Shown here in pieces: positions 1 through 5,472 of a stretch of 6,368 nt of DNA. This DNA is from Caryophanales bacterium UBA1709 (lineage in GTDB: Bacteria > Bacillota_I > Bacilli_A > RFN20 > UBA1709). Location of the stretch: NCBI GenBank assembly GCA_002317215.1, contig DCJD01000004.1, forward strand, positions 55,613-61,980, in the 5' to 3' direction. The position numbers were made by a program, and so were the translations under genes. Numbering within the stretch: the first letter of the stretch is position 1; every line of letters begins with the position of its first letter. Below the pieces are notes generated by a model, which did not search any database, was not told the origin of the DNA, and was given only the letters and a program-made list of their open reading frames with translations.

Positions 1-1029
1 ATCTATGAAAGATTAGAAAACAATACTGGAATTGATCCATATGATAGACCAAGCAGTGGAGATGAATGGAATAGTTATTTTGCTACTGAAAATCAAATCA
101 ATTTCTCAACTAAACCAGAAACTATGGATGTTTGGGAATATGTTGGTACTTTAGAAAAAGCAGAAGAATATAAATGGGCTTATGTAACTGTCATTTATGA
201 TACTTACCATTCAAAAGCTTGTTTAACCACTGAAGATTATACTGAACAAGCAACAGGAGCTACAATTTCTAAGAAAACATGGCGTGAAGCTGCAAACAAA
301 GGTTTACTTCCTTTACTTGCTTGGCCAGCTAGTTTCTTATATGTTAATGGAGCAAAACTTTTAGGAAATGGTAATTTAACTGGAGAGTCTATTTTAGCAT
401 CCTTAATTATTGTTACTTTTGTTTTAAGATTTGTTATTGCTTTATTAACAATGAAATCTACAAAACAACAACAAATGATTCAAAAGATGCAACCAGAAAT
501 GGAAGCTATAAATCAAAAATACGCTAATAAATTTGATGAGAAGAGTAAACAAATGAAGTCGATGGAGATCATGAAGTTATATCGAAAGTATAATGTTAAT
601 CCAATGGCTTCGTTAATTACTCCATTTATCACTTTACCGGTATTTATCGCAGTTTATAGCGCTGTTCAACATTCTTCAGCAATCTATGATAGAGAGATAT
701 TTGGATTATCACTAGGTGCTAAACTTGGTAAAAGTGTATTAAGTCCTCATTGGTTTGCAATAGTAGTATTTATTGTAATGGGATTATCCCAATTTGTAAC
801 CATGAGATTAACAACATGGTTGAATAAGAAGAAACAAAAATCATATAAACAACCTAAAACTAATGGTATGAGTCAAACTGATATGATGATGTATTTCTTC
901 TTAGTTATGATTTTAATCATTGGTTGGTCTTTACCAATCGCATTATCTATTTATTGGATATCAAGTAGTTTATATTCAATTGTTCAAACTTTTGTACTTG
1001 ACTACTTATCAAATAAGAAAGGAAAGTAA
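1..1029 (+). CDS. yidC: Membrane protein insertase YidC/SpoIIIJ (5' end outside window)
   Basis: YidC/Oxa1/Alb3-family insertase, which places and folds membrane proteins in the cytoplasmic membrane, alone or with SecYEG. The frame is open from base 1, so the start lies upstream; the ATG at 124 is internal. 342 residues are visible. Residues 1 to about 100 are a polar, presumably extracytoplasmic region, longer than the short lipoprotein-type N-terminus of Bacillus SpoIIIJ. Residues about 131-151 form a transmembrane helix carrying the family's conserved groove arginine (Arg143, codon 427-429). It is followed by a charged cytoplasmic helical hairpin (about 153-200, rich in Lys/Gln/Met) and further membrane segments at about 202-225, 251-270 and 293-331. 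The C-tail is short and basic (ends NKKGK). khpB starts 5 nt after the stop, the usual Firmicutes yidC-jag pair. Family assignment is secure; paralogue type (YidC1 or YidC2) cannot be decided. Confidence 0.95.
   Translation: MYERLENNTGIDPYDRPSSGDEWNSYFATENQINFSTKPETMDVWEYVGTLEKAEEYKWAYVTVIYDTYHSKACLTTEDYTEQATGATISKKTWREAANKGLLPLLAWPASFLYVNGAKLLGNGNLTGESILASLIIVTFVLRFVIALLTMKSTKQQQMIQKMQPEMEAINQKYANKFDEKSKQMKSMEIMKLYRKYNVNPMASLITPFITLPVFIAVYSAVQHSSAIYDREIFGLSLGAKLGKSVLSPHWFAIVVFIVMGLSQFVTMRLTTWLNKKKQKSYKQPKTNGMSQTDMMMYFFLVMILIIGWSLPIALSIYWISSSLYSIVQTFVLDYLSNKKGK
1018..1026 (+). promoter_or_regulatory. Shine-Dalgarno of khpB
   Basis: The purine run AAAGGAAAG lies inside the last codons of yidC and ends 8 nt before the ATG at 1035. 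It supports that start and suggests that khpB is translated from the yidC mRNA. Confidence 0.6.
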
Positions 1030-1034
1030 GGTAT

Positions 1035-1676
1035 ATGAAGTTTATTTATAAAGATGAAACATTAGAAAAAGTAATTGATAAAGCATGTGATGAAATTAAT
1101 ATTGATCCAGAATATTTACATTATCATGTAGTTAAAGAAGAGAAAGATGGAGTTTCTATTGAATGTTATACAATAACTGAAGTTATTGATTATGCTCAAG
1201 ACTATATTCTACAAATTATTAAAGATTATGGATTAGAAGCTAAAGCTACTACTACATTAAATGATGGAGTAATTAGAATTACTATTGATGCTTCTCATAA
1301 TTCAGTACTAATTGGTAAAAATGGCAAGACATTAACTGCATTAAATAACATGGTAAGAAGTGCAGTATTCACATATTTCCAAGAAAGATACAAAATCTTA
1401 TTAGATATTAATGACTATAAAGATGAGAAATATGAGAAAATTTTAAGAATTGCTAAGAAAGTTGCAAGAGATGTTCAAAATTCTCATGTAACTGCAACAT
1501 TAGATCCTATGACTAGTGATGAAAGAAGAGTAGTTCATAATGCTTTAAGTAATTATCATAATATTAAAACTGAAAGTAGTGGAAAAGGACCAAAAAGAGC
1601 AGTCTCTATCTATTACCTAACTGATGAAGAATATATCAAACATCAAGAAGCAAAACAAAATAACGAGGAGATCTAA
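1035..1676 (+). CDS. khpB: RNA-binding protein KhpB/Jag (KH and R3H domains)
   Basis: SpoIIIJ-associated protein Jag, also called KhpB or EloR. In other Firmicutes it binds RNA, partners with KhpA, and affects cell elongation and division. The 213 residues are close to the roughly 208 of the Bacillus protein. Domains in order: a Jag-N-like region (about 1-55), a type II KH domain (about 70-130) with the GxxG loop GKNG at 94-97, and an R3H domain (about 135-200) with Arg164-x-x-x-His168 in the sequence DERRVVH. The N-terminal part fits the family poorly: the usual Gly/Phe-rich turn (KKGFLGIG type) is replaced by a DGVSIECYTI-like stretch. The gene follows yidC by 5 nt and its stop codon sits inside a putative terminator hairpin, so it closes the yidC transcript. 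The ATG at 1035 has a good ribosome binding site. Family call is firm; cellular role is inferred from homologues. Confidence 0.93.
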   Translation: MKFIYKDETLEKVIDKACDEINIDPEYLHYHVVKEEKDGVSIECYTITEVIDYAQDYILQIIKDYGLEAKATTTLNDGVIRITIDASHNSVLIGKNGKTLTALNNMVRSAVFTYFQERYKILLDINDYKDEKYEKILRIAKKVARDVQNSHVTATLDPMTSDERRVVHNALSNYHNIKTESSGKGPKRAVSIYYLTDEEYIKHQEAKQNNEEI

Positions 1677-1690
1677 TCTCCTTTTATTTT
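1665..1690 (+). terminator. Putative intrinsic terminator overlapping the khpB stop
   Basis: GGAGAT (1667-1672) pairs exactly with ATCTCC (1676-1681) around a CTA loop. The stem extends by one A-T pair and a possible G-T pair, then runs into TTTTATTTTTCTTT. The khpB stop codon TAA (1674-1676) is in the loop and the base of the 3' arm. The stem is short, so strength is uncertain, but placement between khpB and a new promoter fits a terminator. Confidence 0.65.
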
Positions 1691-1736
1691 TCTTTAGAAA
1701 TATCCACTAAAAATCAAAAAAATGCTAATTATGTAC

Positions 1737-1773
1737 TTTTTTTGTCGCATAACTTGAAAGAATATGGTATAAT
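1737..1773 (+). promoter_or_regulatory. Extended -10 promoter of the WYL-mnmE operon
   Basis: A perfect extended -10, TGGTATAAT, lies at 1765-1773 and predicts a transcript start near 1779-1781. No good -35 is present at 16-18 nt; the nearest, TTGTCG at 1742-1747, would leave a 20-nt spacer. A T7 tract (1737-1743) and an A7 tract (1716-1722) lie at about -40 and -60, where UP-element A/T tracts contact the polymerase alpha subunit. An extended -10 often compensates for a weak -35. It is the only convincing promoter seen here, and no other intergenic gap exists downstream. Confidence 0.7.
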
Positions 1774-1779
1774 TCATAC

Positions 1780-1786
1780 GAGGTGG
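1780..1786 (+). promoter_or_regulatory. Strong Shine-Dalgarno deciding the WYL regulator start
   Basis: GAGGTGG sits 6 nt before the ATG at 1793, the best ribosome binding site in the window. It favours this ATG over the upstream in-frame TTG at 1742, which lies ahead of the promoter -10. Confidence 0.8.
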
Positions 1787-1792
1787 ATTTAT

Positions 1793-2833
1793 ATGGTTAC
1801 AGAAAAAAGAGCGTCTATTTTATGTATTTTATTAGTATTACTTGATAATACTGATGAGAATCATAAACTAACACAAATGCAAATTGCTGCAAAAGTAGAA
1901 GACAGATTTGGTTTGAAGATTGAAAGAAAGTCAATTAGTAGTGCAGTTGATACTATTAATAGTTGTTTTGATGATGGATTAATTGAGATTGAAAAAACTG
2001 GTAAGGGTATATATGTTAAAGAAAGATTATTTGATATGACTGAATTAACATATTTAGCAGATTCAGTATTTTCTGATTCTTCTTTAAGCAATCCAGTAAG
2101 TGCTGGTTTTATTGAAAAATTATCAAGATTATCTAATGATCCAGATGGATTATTAAAAGCTAGATGCAATCAATCTAGAGATTTTGCAAGAACTTTAGGT
2201 TATGATTCATACACTAATTACAATACAATTAATCAAGCACTAAAGAATAATAATCAAATTACTTTTAATTATCTTCATCACTATGATGAGAATGATAAAG
2301 AAGTATTAACTCAAGATCCTAAAACTAATGCTCCTAAGATCTTTAATTTTAGTCCTTATTATTTAGTAATGGGGAAAAATGGTAAACATTATGTTTTAGG
2401 TAGTAGATATTATGATGATCCAGGCAAATGGACAGCATATAAAGTAGATTTAATTAGAAATTTAAAAGAAAAATCTAAATATAAAAGAAAACCTAAGAAT
2501 ACAGCCATAGTAAATCCAACTAGTTTTAGCTTAGCTAAATTCTTAGAAGAAAATCCTAAGATGTTTGTTGGTGAAAAACCTGTTGATTGCGAAGTTAAAA
2601 TATTAAAAGAAAAAGGTACTCTATATTTACATGATGAATTTGGTTTCAATATGAAAATAATTAAAAAGAATAATGAAGTATTTGCCAAATTCCAAACTAC
2701 ACCATCATCATTAAAACTATTTGGAATTGATTATTGCAATTTTGTTGAAATAATTAGTCCTATTGAAGTAAGACAAGCAATATATGAACAAGCCAAGTTT
2801 ATGGCAAGAGTATACGATATAAAGAAAGTATGA
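1793..2833 (+). CDS. WYL-domain transcriptional regulator (winged HTH + WYL)
   Basis: A 346-residue DNA-binding regulator of the WYL family, whose members sense nucleic acid or nucleotide ligands through an Sm-like fold. Order: a winged helix-turn-helix at about 8-77, with a recognition region around RKSISSAVDTIN and a beta-wing ending GKGIYVKE; a linker at 78-135; the WYL core at about 140-230, recognisable from FSPYYLVMGKNGKHYVLGSR and WTAYKVDLIRNL; and a C-terminal extension (WCX-like) at about 250-340. The name-giving Trp-Tyr-Leu is His-Tyr-Val (199-201) here, a common kind of drift. Start chosen at ATG 1793 because the promoter -10 and a strong ribosome binding site lie just upstream; an in-frame TTG at 1742 is rejected. 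The TGA stop overlaps the mnmE ATG by 4 nt, so it heads the downstream operon. Ligand and target genes are unknown; autoregulation is a guess. Confidence 0.85.
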   Translation: MVTEKRASILCILLVLLDNTDENHKLTQMQIAAKVEDRFGLKIERKSISSAVDTINSCFDDGLIEIEKTGKGIYVKERLFDMTELTYLADSVFSDSSLSNPVSAGFIEKLSRLSNDPDGLLKARCNQSRDFARTLGYDSYTNYNTINQALKNNNQITFNYLHHYDENDKEVLTQDPKTNAPKIFNFSPYYLVMGKNGKHYVLGSRYYDDPGKWTAYKVDLIRNLKEKSKYKRKPKNTAIVNPTSFSLAKFLEENPKMFVGEKPVDCEVKILKEKGTLYLHDEFGFNMKIIKKNNEVFAKFQTTPSSLKLFGIDYCNFVEIISPIEVRQAIYEQAKFMARVYDIKKV

Positions 2834-4164
2834 TTAACGATACAATAGTTGCTTTATCCACTGCTTATCTAACAAGTGCAATTGGCGTTATTAGGATGAG
2901 TGGAAGCAAATCTTTCTCTATTATTAGAACAATATTTAATAAAGAAATTAATATTGTAAATAATAGAGAAACATTTGTTGGAAAGATAATAGATAATAAT
3001 GAAGTAATAGATGAGGTTGTTTTAGTATGTTATAAAGGGCCTTATTCTTTTACTGGTGAAGATACTGTTGAGATTAATTGTCATGGTGGATTAATTAATA
3101 TTAATAGAATAATATCTTTGATTATCTCTAAAGGCGCTAGAAACGCGGAACACGGAGAATTTAGTAAGAAAGCATACTATAACAATAAGATAGATTTAAT
3201 TCAAGCAGAGTCGATTAATGATTTTATTATGTCTAAATCTTATTCTTCTTCTAAGATGGCACTAGAAGGAATGAATGGAAATATATCTAATAAGATTGAA
3301 GAAATTAAGAAATCAATTGTTTCCTCTCTTGCTTTAATTGATGTTAATATTGATTATCCAGAATATGAAGATGTTGAAGTATTAACAAATGATAAACTAG
3401 CTCCTTCTTTATTAGATTTATCTAATAAACTTAAAGAGGTATTAGATAAAGCTGAAGTTGGTAGAATTATTAAAGATGGAATTAGTGTTGCTATTATTGG
3501 TAGACCTAATGCTGGTAAGTCTTCTTTATTAAATGCTTTAATAGAAGAAGATAAAGCAATAGTTACTGAGATAGAGGGTACTACTAGAGATGTAGTAGAA
3601 GGTAAATTTATTTATAAAGGAATTACTTTTAACTTATTAGATACTGCAGGTATTAGAGAATCAAGTGATAAGATTGAAATGATTGGTATTGAAAAATCTA
3701 AAGAAGCAATTAATAAAGCCGATATAATTATTACTTTATTAGATGGATCAATAGATGAAAATGAGATTAATAAGGATCTAATTGAATTTAAAGTAGATAA
3801 ACCTAATATTATTGTTATTAATAAGAGTGATACTAATAAATATAAGAATGATAAATATATTAGTATTAGTGCTAAAAATAAAGATGTAGATATATTAAAA
3901 GATAAATTAGTTAGTGTCGTTGGAGTAAACGTTGATAGTTTAGAAGATTTTGCGTTGCTTTCAAATCAAAGACAAATTGGTTTATTAATGAAAGCAAAAG
4001 ATGCTATTGATAATGGATATAAAGCAAGTATATCTAATATACCAATTGATTTAGTATATGTAGATGTTAGAAATGCTTTAGATTCTATTAATGAAATACT
4101 AGGTAAGAAATCTAAAGAAGATTTAGATGATGAGATATTCTCTAAATTCTGTATTGGTAAATAA
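2830..4164 (+). CDS. mnmE: tRNA uridine-34 modification GTPase MnmE
   Basis: MnmE (TrmE/ThdF) works with MnmG to place a carboxymethylaminomethyl or aminomethyl group on U34 of certain tRNAs, using a folate one-carbon donor. The 444 residues are near the usual 450-460. The N-terminal folate-binding domain (about 1-115) shows SFTGEDTVEINCHGG (73-87) and HGEFSKKAYYNNKIDL (108-123). A helical domain flanks a Ras-like G domain (about 216-370): G1 GRPNAGKS at 224-231, G2 GTTRD at 250-254, G3 DTAG at 271-274, G4 NKSD at 331-334, G5 SAK at 347-349. The C-terminal CIGK carries the invariant catalytic Cys441. All key residues are present, so it should be active. The ATG overlaps the regulator's TGA (ATGA) and has only a weak ribosome site (AAAG at 2821-2824), which fits translational coupling. 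mnmG, often adjacent in Firmicutes, is not in this window. Confidence 0.97.
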   Translation: MINDTIVALSTAYLTSAIGVIRMSGSKSFSIIRTIFNKEINIVNNRETFVGKIIDNNEVIDEVVLVCYKGPYSFTGEDTVEINCHGGLININRIISLIISKGARNAEHGEFSKKAYYNNKIDLIQAESINDFIMSKSYSSSKMALEGMNGNISNKIEEIKKSIVSSLALIDVNIDYPEYEDVEVLTNDKLAPSLLDLSNKLKEVLDKAEVGRIIKDGISVAIIGRPNAGKSSLLNALIEEDKAIVTEIEGTTRDVVEGKFIYKGITFNLLDTAGIRESSDKIEMIGIEKSKEAINKADIIITLLDGSIDENEINKDLIEFKVDKPNIIVINKSDTNKYKNDKYISISAKNKDVDILKDKLVSVVGVNVDSLEDFALLSNQRQIGLLMKAKDAIDNGYKASISNIPIDLVYVDVRNALDSINEILGKKSKEDLDDEIFSKFCIGK

Positions 4165-4165
4165 G

Positions 4166-4936
4166 ATGATAGTTGATACACATTGTCATTTAAATGATGA
4201 AGAATTATATCCAATTAGAGAAGAATTAATTAAAGATGCTATTAATAATGGTGTTAAGAAAATAGTAGTAGTTGGATATGATGTTAAATCAAGTAAGAAA
4301 GCAATTGATATTTGCAAAGAATATCCAAATATTTGCTATGCATTAGTTGGTATTCACCCAAGTAATATAAGTGATAATGTGGATATAGATTTAAAAGAAA
4401 TAGAAGAATTATTAAAAGAAAAATGTGTTATAGGGATAGGAGAAATTGGATTAGATTATCACTATGAACCATTTGATTCTATTGTTCAAAAAGACATTTT
4501 TATAAAACAAATTAAGTTAGCTGATAAATATAATTTACCAATCATTATTCATACAAGAGATGCTATGGGAGATACGATTGATATATTAAAAGATAATTCT
4601 AAATATATTAGAAACAATGGCATTATGCATTGTTATAGTGGATCAAGTGAGATAGCTAAAGAATGTATTAAACTAGGATTTTATATAAGCTATGGTGGTC
4701 CATTAACATTTACTAATAATAAAGTTAGTAAGGAAGTAATTAAAACTATACCAAAAGAGTATTTATTATTTGAAACTGATGCACCTTATCTTTCCCCTCA
4801 TCCATTAAGAGGAACTACTAATAAACCAAGTAATATTAGATATGTTATTAATGAGGCTAGTAAATTATTAAATATAGATTGTAATGAATTAATAGATATA
4901 GAATATGAGAACTTTATGAGGTTATTTAAACTATGA
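4166..4936 (+). CDS. tatD: TatD-family metal-dependent hydrolase (DNase)
   Basis: TatD/YabD-family hydrolase with a TIM-barrel fold. Characterised members are metal-dependent 3'-5' exonucleases linked to DNA repair and turnover; the true substrate here is unknown. The 256 residues match the family's 255-260. Metal and catalytic residues are all visible: His6-x-His8 (VDTHCHL), Glu93 (GIGEIGLDYHY), His129 (PIIIHTRDA), His155 (MHCYSGS) and Asp205 (FETDAPYLSP). The start at ATG 4166 puts DTHCH at the very N-terminus as in homologues and leaves 1 nt after the mnmE stop. An in-frame ATG at 4127 would add 13 residues without homology and overlap the conserved mnmE C-terminus. The ribosome site is weak (GG at 4156-4157). 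The TGA stop overlaps the rnmV ATG by 4 nt. tatD-rnmV-rsmA is a classic Firmicutes order. Confidence 0.93.
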   Translation: MIVDTHCHLNDEELYPIREELIKDAINNGVKKIVVVGYDVKSSKKAIDICKEYPNICYALVGIHPSNISDNVDIDLKEIEELLKEKCVIGIGEIGLDYHYEPFDSIVQKDIFIKQIKLADKYNLPIIIHTRDAMGDTIDILKDNSKYIRNNGIMHCYSGSSEIAKECIKLGFYISYGGPLTFTNNKVSKEVIKTIPKEYLLFETDAPYLSPHPLRGTTNKPSNIRYVINEASKLLNIDCNELIDIEYENFMRLFKL

Positions 4937-5472
4937 TTAAAATAAATGAAATAATTATAGTCGAGGGAACTCATGATATTAGTTTCTTATCTTCCTTTAT
5001 AGATACATTATTCATTAAAACCGATGGATCTAGTTTGCCAAGTTCTACTATACAAGAGATAAAAACATACCAAAAACTAGGCAAGAAATTTATTATATTA
5101 ACTGATCCTGATTATCCAGGAGATAAGATTAGAAATAAATTATTAGAGATTATCCCTGATGCTAAAGTTGGATTCTTAGATAAAAAGTTTGCTAGAACTA
5201 GTAAAAAAGTTGGAGTAGAACACGCAACAAGTAAATATATATTAGAAGTATTAGATAACTTAATTACTTTATCTAATTCATCTAATAATTTAACTAATAA
5301 TGATTTATTAGATCTAGGATTAAATGGATATCCTAATAGTAATATATATAGAGAAAAAGTATCACTATATTTACATATTGGTAAATGTAATGCTAAACAA
5401 TTCTTAAAAAGAATTAATTGTTTAAATATAACTAAGAAAGAATTAGAAAAGATTATTAAAGAAATATGTTAG
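4933..5472 (+). CDS. rnmV: Ribonuclease M5 (5S rRNA maturase)
   Basis: RNase M5 cuts both strands of the 5S rRNA precursor helix to give the mature 5S rRNA, in Bacillus with help from ribosomal protein L18. 179 residues, usual for the family (about 180-190). The N-terminal Toprim domain (about 1-100) has the catalytic Glu11 (IIIVEGTHD) and the Asp58-x-Asp60 pair (LTDPDYPGDKIR). The M5 signatures TDGS (30-33) and GVEHAT (94-99) are also present. A C-terminal region (about 105-179), rich in Asn, Leu and Lys, contains a GYPNS segment and would be the RNA/ribosomal-protein binding part. The ATG overlaps the tatD stop (ATGA); the TAG stop overlaps rsmA by 7 nt. The neighbours tatD and rsmA confirm the call. 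Some phage and plasmid Toprim proteins look similar, but the signatures favour M5. Confidence 0.94.
   Translation: MIKINEIIIVEGTHDISFLSSFIDTLFIKTDGSSLPSSTIQEIKTYQKLGKKFIILTDPDYPGDKIRNKLLEIIPDAKVGFLDKKFARTSKKVGVEHATSKYILEVLDNLITLSNSSNNLTNNDLLDLGLNGYPNSNIYREKVSLYLHIGKCNAKQFLKRINCLNITKKELEKIIKEIC

Noticed and set aside
1715..1744. Perfect 8-bp inverted repeat CAAAAAAA / TTTTTTTG around a 14-nt loop, as a hairpin or second terminator.
   Set aside because: Almost all A-T pairs, so a weak hairpin, and no U-tract follows it. A/T tracts of an upstream promoter element explain it better.
1754..1773. TTGAAA (1754-1759) as the -35 for TATAAT at 1768.
   Set aside because: The spacer would be only 8 nt, far below the usual 16-18.
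1742..1792. In-frame TTG at 1742 as the start of the WYL regulator, adding 17 residues.
   Set aside because: The extended -10 at 1765-1773 and the Shine-Dalgarno at 1780-1786 lie inside this extension, and the ATG at 1793 is ideally spaced from the latter.
1861..2169. Open frame on the - strand inside the WYL gene (also 2410-2688).
   Set aside because: Antisense shadows of a conserved gene; no ribosome site and no recognisable family.
1793..2833. WYL regulator as part of a phage-defence island or new defence system.
   Set aside because: All neighbours are core housekeeping genes with complete catalytic motifs; no nuclease, toxin or mobile gene is near.
4127..4165. In-frame ATG at 4127 as the start of tatD.
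   Set aside because: It would overlap the conserved mnmE C-terminus and add 13 residues before the N-terminal DTHCH motif; ATG 4166 fits the family.
3966..4214. Open frame on the - strand across the mnmE/tatD junction.
   Set aside because: Antisense to conserved MnmE and TatD motifs, low-complexity translation, no ribosome site.
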